Shown here: one piece after another, positions 16,781 to 24,582 of the stretch
How positions within the stretch are numbered: position 1 is the first letter of the stretch
Layout: the number at the start of each line of letters is the position of its first letter
DNA from: Novosphingobium sp.
Lineage (GTDB): Bacteria > Pseudomonadota > Alphaproteobacteria > Sphingomonadales > Sphingomonadaceae
Direction: 5' to 3'
DNA length: 32,747 nt
NCBI GenBank assembly: GCA_020848655.1
Contig: JADLHU010000153.1
Location: forward strand, 1 to 32,747
The notes under the pieces: generated by a model
The model's input: only the letters and a program-made list of their open reading frames with translations
The model's database searches: none
What the model was told of the DNA's origin: nothing
Program-made: the position numbers and the translations under genes

Positions 16781-16855
16781 TTTATGCCCTTTCGATTGGT
16801 CTCGTTCGCACGCCAAAATGCGGTCAGGTCACCGGAGCGCCTGTCCTCTGCTTAT

Positions 16856-16875
16856 TGTTATACTCATATGACAAA
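16856..16875. promoter_or_regulatory. Candidate operator E over the TonB receptor promoter
   Basis: On the minus strand the site reads TTTGTCATATGAGTATAACA, both conserved halves exact; TGTTATA and TATGACA arms pair with one mismatch across 4 bp. A perfect -35 TTGACA (16896-16891) with a 17-bp spacer leads to TGTCAT (16873-16868), so the operator covers the -10 box. It is 75 bp from the receptor start codon. Confidence 0.7.
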
Positions 16876-16917
16876 TGATTCTGCATCCCGTGTCAAGCGG
16901 GATTATCGATCCGGCGC

Positions 16918-18237
16918 TCAGGCTTTTGTGGCGTGTGGCTTGCGAACCATTTTGGCACCATCTGATGTTGTATTTTCCCATTTCGGATACGCGCCCAGCG
17001 TCAGCAGAAGCGCGGCCCCGACGATCAGGCAACCCACGCCAAGACGCAGGATGAGGACGTAGGAACCGGTTGAATCGAAAGCATAGCCATAAACGACCGG
17101 CCCCAATCCGCCGCCCAGCGCGATCACGGTGTAAAAGCAGCCGTAAATCGCCCCATAGTGGCGCCGGCCAAAATATCGGCTGATGAGAAAGGCCAGCAGG
17201 TCGAACTCGAAGCCGACGCCCAGGCCCAGGAAGATCACCGATGCCAGCGCCATCGGCGAATCAAGCGCAGCGCTTGTCAGCAGCCAGCAACCGATCGCTG
17301 GAAGCGCCAGGATCACCGCCGCGCACGCGGGCGCCCACAGGCGATCGAGAAGCCATCCGCCGATAATCCGCCCGGCGATCACCGCCAGCCCGAAACTGGC
17401 CGTGACTTTGGCGATCGCCGCCAGTTCGAAACCGGACGCGCGCAGGATGTTCTCCAGATTGGGCGTCGGCGCGGTGAGCGAGAAGGCGATCAGCAGGAAC
17501 GCGGCCGCCAGCACCCAAAAGCGTGGATGGCGCAACGCGGCAAGCAGGCTCATGCCCTCTTCGTCATCGGGCGGCGGGCTTTGCTCGCCCAAGGTGCCGG
17601 ACGCAATCGCGGCGGCGGCGCCCGATTTGTATTCGCGCAGCAGCCAGCCGATGATCGGCATGCCGATCACGATCGGCAATGCCCCGATCACCAGGAACGC
17701 GATGCGCCAGCCGTAATCGGCGATCAGCCACGCGGTCAGCGGCTTGACCAGGAATCCGGCGATGCCGCTGCCCGTGCTGGCCAGGCCCAGGGCAAGGCCG
17801 CGATGGCGATCGAACCAGCCGGTCACCACCCGGGTCCAGGTGGCCGAAAGCGTGCCGGTGCCCAGGATCGCCATGATCACCCACTGCGCGTAGTACAGTG
17901 TCAGCGATCCGTTGCTGAACGCCAGGCTCATATAGCACAGGCCGAACAGGAACATCGAAATCAGCGCAACAGGCCGTGCGCCGAAGCGATCGAGCGCCAG
18001 GCCGACCAGCGGGCTGGATATCATCACCACGCCCGATTGCACCGCGATGCTGCCCATCAGCGTCGCGAAGCTCCAGCCGAATTCGCGCGACAGTTCGGGC
18101 GCGAACATGCCGATCGTGTAGAACGGGATCGGGCTGAGGCCGAGCGCCACGCCCGTTGTCGCCGCCGCGACGACCACCCAGCCTTGCCGGCTGTCGCGCC
18201 CGCCTGGGGCTGTGTCGCCGGAACCGTCGATTCTCAT
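16918..18237 (-). CDS. MFS transporter 1 (oxalate/formate or monocarboxylate-like branch)
   Basis: A 439-residue inner-membrane transporter with about twelve hydrophobic segments split by a charged central loop (SGTLGEQSPPPDDEEG, near residues 215-235). The motif between helices 2 and 3 reads GLALDRFGARPVAL, the usual MFS motif A. The first helix region GVALGLSPIPFYTIGMFAPELSREFGW and the second-half segment LGLGVGFEFDLLAFLISRYFGRRHYGAIYG resemble anion:proton symporters for organic acids. The ATG at 18237 follows AAAGGCGG. Operator F and a promoter lie upstream. Together with the TonB receptor it could move the substrate or an acidic intermediate into the cytoplasm. The exact cargo is not predictable. 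Confidence 0.9.
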   Translation of the reverse strand: MRIDGSGDTAPGGRDSRQGWVVVAAATTGVALGLSPIPFYTIGMFAPELSREFGWSFATLMGSIAVQSGVVMISSPLVGLALDRFGARPVALISMFLFGLCYMSLAFSNGSLTLYYAQWVIMAILGTGTLSATWTRVVTGWFDRHRGLALGLASTGSGIAGFLVKPLTAWLIADYGWRIAFLVIGALPIVIGMPIIGWLLREYKSGAAAAIASGTLGEQSPPPDDEEGMSLLAALRHPRFWVLAAAFLLIAFSLTAPTPNLENILRASGFELAAIAKVTASFGLAVIAGRIIGGWLLDRLWAPACAAVILALPAIGCWLLTSAALDSPMALASVIFLGLGVGFEFDLLAFLISRYFGRRHYGAIYGCFYTVIALGGGLGPVVYGYAFDSTGSYVLILRLGVGCLIVGAALLLTLGAYPKWENTTSDGAKMVRKPHATKA

Positions 18238-18286
18238 CGCACACCGCCTTTGGGTCTGGACATGCGATCAACAATACCGCACCAAT

Positions 18287-18306
18287 AGTTATAAGACTAT
18301 ATCATA
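18287..18306. promoter_or_regulatory. Candidate operator F between divergent transporter genes
   Basis: On the minus strand the site is TATGATATAGTCTTATAACT. It keeps TATAAC and T-TG of the recurring motif, with GTTATA-AGAC-TATATC arms on the other strand. A minus-strand -35-like TTGCAC (18319-18314), 17 bp, then TCTTAT (18296-18291) place the -10 box inside. The 330-bp gap 18238-18567 holds this site and a hydrolase-like remnant; I see nothing else in it. Confidence 0.55.
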
Positions 18307-18370
18307 TTACGCGGTGCAAGGCCGATTTCGCAATCGCGAAAAGGCCGCCCGGCGATTGGGGCCAAAGCGC

Positions 18371-18571
18371 ATGGATCTACCCCCGGAAATGCGGCATCTG
18401 CGGCGGTGTGACGTGGTGCGGGGCTTTGTCATGGCTGCGGGCCGCCGCGGCCACTATCGCGTCGCCGGTGCTGGCCCGAAGGTGGTGATGCTGCGCGATT
18501 CGCCGCGTTCCTCGCGCCGGGCCGTGGCCCGTTTCCCGTTTGCCGTTGCCCGACTGGAGGCGAGCCTATGA
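18371..18571 (+). pseudogene. N-terminal remnant of an alpha/beta-hydrolase gene
   Basis: This open stretch could encode 66 residues ending just after GHYRVAGAGPKVVMLRDSPRSSR and a short unrelated tail. The segment VRGF...GHYRVAGAGP...DSPRSS resembles the start of alpha/beta hydrolases, including the product of 20774-21637 (VRRGF...IHYRHAGSGPP...ASPGSS). The rest of the fold, with the nucleophile elbow and acid/base residues, is absent. No ribosome site precedes the ATG at 18371. Its TGA overlaps the ATG of the next gene (ATGA), so if translated it could couple to the transporter. I read it as debris of a hydrolase gene whose 3' part was replaced by the transporter gene; a genuine small leader peptide is less likely. 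Confidence 0.5.
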
Positions 18572-19953
18572 AGCAAGACCTGATATCCGCCAACGGCAGC
18601 GCCGCCAGTCCCATCCCCGCCGAAGGGATGGACTGGCCCCGCCGGAACTATGCCTGGTTCGTCGCCTCGCTGCTGTCGCTGGCTTATGCGGTCGCGATCC
18701 TGGACAGGGTGTCGATCGCGCTGCTTATCCAGCCGTTGCAGGCGGCGCTGAAGATCGACGATACCGATTTCGGCCTGCTTCAAGGCGCGGCCTTCAGCAT
18801 CGTCTACAGCGTCCTTGGTCTCCCGATCGGGATGCTGTGCGATCGGACCCGGCGCGTTTCGATCATCGTTTTCGGCATCGCCTTGTGGAGCCTGGCGACG
18901 ATCGCCTGTTCGCTGGCGACGACGTTCGAGCAGTTGTTCCTGGCCCGCATGATGGTCGGCGTGGGCGAGGCGGCGCTGGTTCCCGTCGCCACATCGCTGA
19001 TCGCCGACTATTTCGCGCCCGACATCCGCCCCAAGGCCTATGGGCTGTTCCTCATGGGCAGCGCGCTGGGCACGGGCGTGGCCCTGGCGATGAGCGGGCT
19101 TTTCCTGGTCTGGGCGGAACACATCATTGCCGGAATCCCCGGGATTTTCGGCGCGATGCAGCCCTGGCAGGTGGTTTTCATCCTGTGCGGCGCGCCGGGT
19201 CTTGTCCTGGCGCTGGCCATGCTGGTGTCCTTTCGCGAACCGCGCCGGCGCGGCGTTGCCAGCCAGAGCACCAAGATCAGCCTGGGGCCGGTGTTCGCAC
19301 TGCTGGCAAAAAGCCCGCTGGCATTCGGTTCGCTGATGCTGGGCACGGTGCTGAACCTTGTCTGCGTCTATGCCATCATGGGCTGGCTACCGGCGCTGTT
19401 CATTCGCGTTCATGGCTGGACCGCGCCGCAAACGGGATGGATGATGGGCATCGTGGGCGTGCCGATCAACATCGTTGCCGCGCTTTTCAGCGGCTGGGCG
19501 ATCGCGTGGATGAACCGCCGGGGCTATCTTGCCGCGCCCGTCTATGCGGCGACCGCTTGCGCGCTGGCGATGATGATCTTCGCCACGGCGGCCTGTTTCG
19601 CGCCCAGCGGCGCGCTGGCGATCACCTTTTATGGACTGAACGCGATCTTCGTGAACTGGAACCTTGCCGCAGTCTATTCGGGGCTGACCCGCATCACCCC
19701 CAACGAGATGCGCGGCCAGATCATGGCGTTCCAGACCATCGCCCAGGGACTCCTGGCGCTCACCGCCGGCAATTTCATCGTCGGCTACCTGTCCGACACG
19801 GTGTTCCAGGGGCCGAAGGGCATCGCTTATGCGCTGGCCACGGTATTCTTCGTGTGCGGGCTTGCCGCCACCGTGATCCTGCTGGCTGGTCGCAAGGCCT
19901 ATATCCGTGCGGTCGAAGCCAACGACCTGAAGGAACTGCTGGCGGCCGGGTGA
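18568..19953 (+). CDS. MFS transporter 2 (spinster/organic-anion-like)
   Basis: A 461-residue inner-membrane transporter with about twelve hydrophobic segments. The N-terminal ADWP-like MDWPRRNYAWFVASLLSLAYAVAILDRVSIALL, then IDDTDFGLLQGAAFSIVYSVLGLPIGMLCDRTRRVSII (motif A variant) and ARMMVGVGEAALVPVATSLIADYF, are typical of the anion/spinster-like MFS branch found in sphingomonad catabolic clusters. The ATG at 18568 has a strong GGAGG site. It is divergent from MFS transporter 1 and only distantly similar to it, so the two may carry different compounds or work as importer and exporter. No clear operator was found immediately before it other than site F, about 260 bp upstream. Confidence 0.9.
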   Translation: MKQDLISANGSAASPIPAEGMDWPRRNYAWFVASLLSLAYAVAILDRVSIALLIQPLQAALKIDDTDFGLLQGAAFSIVYSVLGLPIGMLCDRTRRVSIIVFGIALWSLATIACSLATTFEQLFLARMMVGVGEAALVPVATSLIADYFAPDIRPKAYGLFLMGSALGTGVALAMSGLFLVWAEHIIAGIPGIFGAMQPWQVVFILCGAPGLVLALAMLVSFREPRRRGVASQSTKISLGPVFALLAKSPLAFGSLMLGTVLNLVCVYAIMGWLPALFIRVHGWTAPQTGWMMGIVGVPINIVAALFSGWAIAWMNRRGYLAAPVYAATACALAMMIFATAACFAPSGALAITFYGLNAIFVNWNLAAVYSGLTRITPNEMRGQIMAFQTIAQGLLALTAGNFIVGYLSDTVFQGPKGIAYALATVFFVCGLAATVILLAGRKAYIRAVEANDLKELLAAG

Positions 19954-19973
19954 TCGGGCCACGGCACGACAAA

Positions 19974-20014
19974 GCCCCGTCCCGGCCGGCATGACGCGCC
20001 GGCCGGGACGGGGC
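19974..20014. terminator. Strong bidirectional hairpin between convergent genes
   Basis: A perfect 17-bp stem: the arm at 19974-19990 (GCCCCGTCCCGGCCGGC) is the reverse complement of the arm at 19998-20014, with a 7-nt loop. It sits between MFS transporter 2 (ends 19953) and the minus-strand gene ending at 20026. The minus-strand exit has only three T, so it may work as a Rho-assisted or RNA-stabilising hairpin for both transcripts. Confidence 0.8.
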
Positions 20015-20025
20015 GATACGCGCTA

Positions 20026-20751
20026 TCAGGAGCGCGAGAATTCGACCAGTTCGTACCAGGTCTGCATGTAGCCGCCGACGCCGCCCTGGACGAAGATGGC
20101 GTCGTCATCGGCCGTGACCCACACGTCATAATCGGGGTGCGCGCCGTTGGTGGTGGCCATGCCGGCATGGTCGTCGGTAAAGCGATAGCGGAAGCAATCG
20201 AACGTGCCCGCCGCCACGGTCACCGTCTCCTCGCCCACATATTCAAGCTGGATGCGCGCTTCGGCCAGCAGCGGCGGGGTTGCGCCGCGATGGTCGGGCG
20301 AGGGCACGAAACAGCGGAAATCGCGCTTGTGCGGTCCGCGTGAGCGATCCATCTTCTTGGTGATATAGGCATCCCCGGCAATCGGGTGCGTGCCGAAGCC
20401 GTCATAGCCGCCCTTGATCTCCAGCCGCTGCGACACGCGGCCAAGCGAAGGTCCGAAGCTTTCACATTCGATGGCGTCGGGCGCCATGCGGAACAGCCCC
20501 GCTCCCATGAATTCATCACCGATGGTCAGGCGCACGAAGCAGTCCATCGGCATGTCGTTTTCATCGAGGCTGTAGGTGATGTCGCGCAGCACCGTCGGCT
20601 CCGGCTCCTCGATCTCGCAGATTGCGCGCATCGTGCGCTTGCCATCGCCGTGCTTGGTGAAGGTGAAATATTCGCGGCCGCGTTCCTGGCCTTCGCGGCC
20701 CGGCTTCTTCGAGGTGTAGAGGATTTTTCCGCGGATAGTCTGGTGCTTCAT
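20026..20751 (-). CDS. Conserved-looking protein of unknown function
   Basis: A 241-residue soluble protein that I do not recognise. It has no signal peptide or membrane segment. It is rich in beta-prone stretches: EYFTFTKHGDGKRTMRAICEIEEP near the start, SLDENDMPMDCFVRLTIGDEFMG in the middle. The end has VTVAAGTFDCFRYRF and a segment around VWVTADDDAIFVQGG. The alternating pattern resembles lipocalin-like or DUF3108-like barrels; this is a weak guess. The ATG at 20751 is preferred, since AAGGAG lies 6 nt upstream; a GTG directly before it (20754) is possible. It is the last gene of the CoA-transferase operon, 22 nt after the hydrolase-fold gene, so it probably takes part in the same pathway, for example by binding an intermediate (inference). 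Confidence 0.75.
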   Translation of the reverse strand: MKHQTIRGKILYTSKKPGREGQERGREYFTFTKHGDGKRTMRAICEIEEPEPTVLRDITYSLDENDMPMDCFVRLTIGDEFMGAGLFRMAPDAIECESFGPSLGRVSQRLEIKGGYDGFGTHPIAGDAYITKKMDRSRGPHKRDFRCFVPSPDHRGATPPLLAEARIQLEYVGEETVTVAAGTFDCFRYRFTDDHAGMATTNGAHPDYDVWVTADDDAIFVQGGVGGYMQTWYELVEFSRS

Positions 20752-20773
20752 CACAGGCTCCTTGAAACGGGGG

Positions 20774-21637
20774 TCAGGCAGGTGTCGCTACGGGGGACAG
20801 GAATGCGGTCATCGCGGCAGTGCGCGCCTTGCGGAAATCGGGAGCGTCGAGCCGCGGCAGCGCCTGAAAGCGGCCGTCGGGGACGCATTGCGCCATGGCC
20901 GCGCTGGTGGTGAGCAGCGGGTCGTTCTCTGCGGCGATCACCAGCGTGGGCGCGGCAACCCGTGGCAGCCGGCCGGGGGCATCCCATTGGAACGCGGCGC
21001 GGTAATTGCGGTCATAGGTCTCGTTTGCCTTCAACACTTCGACGACCAGCGCGTGAAGGTCGGCGGCGCTGCCCAGCCCGCCGTCGCGCCGCGCCGTGCG
21101 TGAGCGGTCGTACCATGGGAAAAACAGATACTGGTCGCGGCAGAACTGGAAGACGCGCGCAAGATAGGCGCCATCGAGATCGGCGGGAAAGGGAAAGGCG
21201 TAATGCGCCAGGATTTCCTCAAGCTGCGCGCCGGTGACGCAGCTTATGCCACCCAGAACGACGCGGCCGATCCGCTCGGGCGCTAGGATCGCCAGTTCGC
21301 TGGCGATCGCCGCGCCGGTGTGCGAGCCATAGAGATCGACCTTGTCGATACCGATGCTGTCCAGGAACCCGGCCATCGCCGCCGCCAGATCGGCAATCGG
21401 CGCATCGTGCGCGGACAGGGCGGGGCTGTCGCCATTGCCCGGCGTGTCGGGCGCGATGACGCGAGCGGTGGGCGCAAGATCCTCTATCAGGCGCAGCAAC
21501 TGGCGCGAACTGCCCGGCGATGCGTGAAACGCCAGCAACGGCGGCCCGGATCCGGCGTGGCGATAATGAATCTGGCCGTGCGCCACGTCGGCAAAACCGC
21601 GTCTGACGGAAAAATGCTGATCGATGGTTGCGGTCAT
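20774..21637 (-). CDS. Alpha/beta-hydrolase-fold protein with an atypical active site
   Basis: A 287-residue protein with a clear alpha/beta-hydrolase layout: IHYRHAGSGPPLLAFHASPGSS at the N-terminus, VIAPDTPGNGDS, the elbow strand VDLYGSHTG and the acid strand PTLVIAAENDP. The elbow reads G104-S-H-T-G108, placing His106 where Ser, Cys or Asp usually sits. After Asp239 there is no His up to the C-terminus, so the usual catalytic His is also absent. Its job may therefore not be ordinary ester hydrolysis. The ATG at 21637 overlaps the VOC stop (ATGA). It is preceded by the two-domain VOC gene and followed by an unknown gene. A lyase or C-C bond hydrolase role is conceivable, or a non-catalytic one. 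Confidence 0.88.
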   Translation of the reverse strand: MTATIDQHFSVRRGFADVAHGQIHYRHAGSGPPLLAFHASPGSSRQLLRLIEDLAPTARVIAPDTPGNGDSPALSAHDAPIADLAAAMAGFLDSIGIDKVDLYGSHTGAAIASELAILAPERIGRVVLGGISCVTGAQLEEILAHYAFPFPADLDGAYLARVFQFCRDQYLFFPWYDRSRTARRDGGLGSAADLHALVVEVLKANETYDRNYRAAFQWDAPGRLPRVAAPTLVIAAENDPLLTTSAAMAQCVPDGRFQALPRLDAPDFRKARTAAMTAFLSPVATPA

Positions 21638-22521
21638 TGTTCGATCACTTCCAGTAGCGCGCCTTCGGGCGTCGTCAGCACGCCGACGCGCCGGCCGGCA
21701 TAAAGCGGGCCGCCGCGCACGACCGGCGGCGATGCCCAGTGGCCGTCCATTCGCGACAGGTCGGGGAAGGCCAGCGTGCAGATGGCGACACCGGGCGGCA
21801 GCGCGCCCGGATGTGCGGGGCGCGCGCTGGCCGCCTGGGGATACTGGTCGAGTTCGAGGAAAACCTCGCCCTGCCACTTGCCGGTGATCAGGTCCACCTT
21901 CTCGCCCGTCGGCAGGCCAAAGGCGAGCGAGATCATGGAATAATGGATGGCCACCGGGCCGACGAGTTCGAGGCCCAGAACGCTGTCCATCCAGTCCCGC
22001 GTGCGCGAAAGGTCGGGGCAGGCGAGCACCAGGATGAACGGCCGGTCGATCAGCGAGGCCGGGCTGGGCAATCCGCTGGCCGGGTCTTCGACGCGGATTT
22101 CGGTAAGGTAGACGGTTTCCAGGTCCGGCCCGCGCACTTGCATGGGCTTTACCGTGGGAAATCCGTCGAGCGGCTTGGGCGGGCCGATCACCTCGAACGG
22201 CGAATCGGCCGCGAGCATCCGCTGGTTGACGATTTCGACATCCTGCACGCACAGCTCGATCGCCGCCCAGCCATAGGTGCGGATCGGCCGGTAGTCGGGC
22301 ACAGGATCGCCCTCCACGAAGCGCAGCAGCACGTCGCTGCCCGACGCCGCGCGCATCAACACATAGCGGCGGCCGGCACTGGCCGGGGCCAGCCACGCCG
22401 CGGCAAGATCGTCCGGCACCACGCCTTCCTCGGCAACCGTATAGTCGAGCCAGCGGGCATAGCGTTGCGCCGCCGCGGCAACATCGGCCACCACATGCGT
22501 CGCGCATCTCAGGGGGGTCAT
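21634..22521 (-). CDS. Two-domain VOC (glyoxalase/dioxygenase-fold) protein, copy 2
   Basis: A 295-residue protein with two VOC modules. The first (about 3-135) starts LRCATHVVADVAAAAQRYARWLDY and the second (about 150-293) starts PFILVLACPDLSRTRDWMDSVLGLELV. It has the same architecture as the protein at 2640-3572, but similarity between them is low by eye. VOC enzymes act as isomerases, lyases or ring-cleaving dioxygenases; the catalytic metal residues cannot be fixed confidently here. I chose the ATG at 22521 (GGGAAGA upstream); an in-frame ATG at 22557 would overlap the LeuD-like gene. It lies 20 nt after that gene, and its stop overlaps the hydrolase-fold gene, so it is part of the CoA-transferase operon. 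Confidence 0.8.
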   Translation of the reverse strand: MTPLRCATHVVADVAAAAQRYARWLDYTVAEEGVVPDDLAAAWLAPASAGRRYVLMRAASGSDVLLRFVEGDPVPDYRPIRTYGWAAIELCVQDVEIVNQRMLAADSPFEVIGPPKPLDGFPTVKPMQVRGPDLETVYLTEIRVEDPASGLPSPASLIDRPFILVLACPDLSRTRDWMDSVLGLELVGPVAIHYSMISLAFGLPTGEKVDLITGKWQGEVFLELDQYPQAASARPAHPGALPPGVAICTLAFPDLSRMDGHWASPPVVRGGPLYAGRRVGVLTTPEGALLEVIEQ

Positions 22522-22541
22522 GCCAGTTCTTCCCGTCACGT

Positions 22542-23150
22542 TCAGAGGTAGACCCACGGGCGTCTGCCCGCGTCCGATGCCCGGAATGCCTCGATATCGG
22601 CGCGGCGCTTCAGCGTCAGTTCGATCGCGTCCAGCCCTTCCATCAGCATCATCCGGGATTCATCGTCGATGGCAAACGGCCAGCTTGCGCTGCCGGCCGA
22701 GACGCTGCGCGCCGCGATGTCGATCGTGATCGGATCGCCGCGTTCCGCCAGCGTCGCCAGCGCTTCCACTGCATCCTGCGCCAGCACGATCGGGGCAACG
22801 CCGTTGCGCACGCAGTTGGCGCGGAAGATCGGGCTGAACGAAGGGGCGATGATGGCGCGAAAGCCATATTCGGCCAGCGCCCAGATCGCGTGCTCGCGGC
22901 TTGATCCGCAGCCGAAATTCTGCCCGCCGATCAGGATCTGCGCGCCCTGGAAGCGCGGCTGGTTCAGCACGAAATCGGGATCGGGATCGCGCCCGCCCAG
23001 CGTGCGATAGCGCCAGCCGGCGAACAGGCCATCGGCCAGCCCGGTCTTCGAGACGGTCTTCATCTCGCGCGAGGGGATGATCGCATCGGTATCGATGTTC
23101 TCGCGCAGCAATGGCACCGCGATGTCGGTCAGGGAAACAAGCGGGATCAT
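22542..23150 (-). CDS. leuD-like: LeuD-type hydro-lyase small subunit
   Basis: A 202-residue swivelling-domain subunit of the aconitase superfamily. It shows NIDTDAIIPSREMKTVSKTGLADGLFAGWRY near the N-terminus and GGQNFGCGSSREHAIWAL (about 68-85), the typical small-subunit active-site loop. It pairs with the large subunit directly upstream: its ATG at 23150 overlaps the LeuC-type stop (ATGA). The usual function is isopropylmalate isomerase, but related pairs hydrate citraconate (methylmaleate), dimethylmaleate or other unsaturated diacids. The context here (CoA transferase, HMG-CoA-lyase type, no other leucine genes) points to a catabolic hydratase, not to leucine synthesis (inference). Confidence 0.92.
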   Translation of the reverse strand: MIPLVSLTDIAVPLLRENIDTDAIIPSREMKTVSKTGLADGLFAGWRYRTLGGRDPDPDFVLNQPRFQGAQILIGGQNFGCGSSREHAIWALAEYGFRAIIAPSFSPIFRANCVRNGVAPIVLAQDAVEALATLAERGDPITIDIAARSVSAGSASWPFAIDDESRMMLMEGLDAIELTLKRRADIEAFRASDAGRRPWVYL

Positions 23151-24577
23151 GGCAGCGGCCCAAAGTGGCGGGGATCGGCGATGTGGCCGGCGATCGCGGA
23201 AGCCGCGACGGTTTCGGGCGAGGCGAGGTGCGTGCGGGTGTTCGGTCCCTGCCGGCTTTCGAAATTGCGATTGGTGGAGGAGATCACGCGCTGCTGCGGG
23301 CCGAAGCTTTCGCCGCCGGCGAAGAAGCACATCGAACAGCCCGCCTCGCGCCATTCGAAGCCCGCCGCGCGGAAGATCGCATCCAGGCCTTCGCGCTCGG
23401 CCGCCGCCTTGACTTGCGTCGATCCCGGCACGCAGATCGCCTTCACGCCGGGCGCCACATGGCGGCCGGCCAGGATCGCCGCCGCGCGCCGCAAGTCCGA
23501 AATGCGGCTGTTGGTGCATGATCCGATGAAGGCCGCATCGATCGGCAGCGTGCGCAAGTCGGTTCCGGGCGCGATGCCCATATAGGCGATGGCGCGGTCA
23601 TAGGCATCGCGGCTGTCGCCATTGTCGAGCGCTTCGAACGCGGGAACGGGCCGGTCCAGCGGCACGGCGTGCTGCGGGCTGGTGCCCCAACTGACCATGG
23701 GGCCGACTTCGGCCGCATCGATGCGATGCTCCGCCGCGAAAACCGCGTCCGCGTCGCTGCGCAAGGTGCGCCAAATGTCCGCGGCCCGGTCCCACAGCGC
23801 GCCGGCGGGCGCATAGGGGCGGCCCTTCAGATAGGCCAGCGTGGTTTCGTCGGGCGCGATGATCGCGCCGAACGCGGCCAGTTCGGTCGCCATGTTGCAC
23901 AGCGTCGCGCGGGCTTCCATGTCGAGCGCGCGCACGGCGCTGCCGGCGAATTCGACCAGATGGCCCGCTGCCCCGGCCGATCCGATCCGCGCGACGATGT
24001 GCAGCGCCAGGTCTTTCGCGGTCACGCCGGGCGCCAGTGCGCCGTCGACGGTGATGCGCATGTCGCGCGGGCGGCTGATCCGCAGCGTCATCGTTGCCAG
24101 CGCATGTTCGGCCTCGGTCGATCCGATGCCCCAGGCCAGCGCGCCGAACGCGCCTTGCGTGCAAGTGTGGCTGTCGGGGCAGATCAGCGTCAGCCCGGGC
24201 AGCACGATGCCCTGTTCGGGCGAGATGACATGGACGATGCCCTGGCGCGGATCGTGCAGATCGAACAGCGTGATGCCGTGCCGCCGCGCGCCGTCGCGCG
24301 TCGCTTCTAGAAAGGCCTTGCCCGTGGGCATCAGCGTATCGTCGCTGCGGCCGGGGAAGGTATCGACGATATGGTCCATCGTCGCGAAAACCTGCGCGGG
24401 CGCCAGCACCTGCCGGCCCGCGGCGTCCAGGCTCTTGAGCGCGACGCCGCCGGTCCGTTCATGCAGCAGCAGGCGGTCTATCGCGACAAGGTCCGTCCCG
24501 CTGTCGAGCGTGCCGACGATGTGTTCGTCCCACAGCCGGACGGCGAGCGTTCGTGGCAGGGCGTGGCGCGCGGTCAT
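23147..24577 (-). CDS. leuC-like: LeuC-type hydro-lyase large subunit
   Basis: A 476-residue aconitase-superfamily large subunit, needing a [4Fe-4S] cluster. Cluster ligands Cys354 (IGSCTNSR), Cys414 and Cys417 (REAGCSMC) are present, in positions like those of IPM isomerase. CPDSHTCTQGAFGALAWGIGSTE is intact. After the second Cys pair the usual MNPD segment is replaced by FFAGGESFGPQQR, which changes the substrate pocket region and suggests a non-isopropylmalate substrate. It begins 5 nt after the CoA-transferase stop and overlaps LeuD. It would reversibly add water to an unsaturated dicarboxylate such as a methylmaleate or dimethylmaleate (inference from family and context). Confidence 0.93.
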   Translation of the reverse strand: MTARHALPRTLAVRLWDEHIVGTLDSGTDLVAIDRLLLHERTGGVALKSLDAAGRQVLAPAQVFATMDHIVDTFPGRSDDTLMPTGKAFLEATRDGARRHGITLFDLHDPRQGIVHVISPEQGIVLPGLTLICPDSHTCTQGAFGALAWGIGSTEAEHALATMTLRISRPRDMRITVDGALAPGVTAKDLALHIVARIGSAGAAGHLVEFAGSAVRALDMEARATLCNMATELAAFGAIIAPDETTLAYLKGRPYAPAGALWDRAADIWRTLRSDADAVFAAEHRIDAAEVGPMVSWGTSPQHAVPLDRPVPAFEALDNGDSRDAYDRAIAYMGIAPGTDLRTLPIDAAFIGSCTNSRISDLRRAAAILAGRHVAPGVKAICVPGSTQVKAAAEREGLDAIFRAAGFEWREAGCSMCFFAGGESFGPQQRVISSTNRNFESRQGPNTRTHLASPETVAASAIAGHIADPRHFGPLP

Positions 24578-24582
24578 GGCGT

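Noticed and set aside
18540..19994. 484-residue frame overlapping MFS transporter 2 in another phase
   Set aside because: Composition is Arg/Pro/Gly rich without membrane segments; the 461-residue frame has the transporter motifs and a GGAGG site.
22542..24577. LeuCD as leucine biosynthesis enzymes
   Set aside because: No leuA or leuB nearby, catabolic neighbours, and altered sequence after the cluster cysteines; kept as LeuCD-type hydratase. The rest of the genome is not visible, so this is not absolute.
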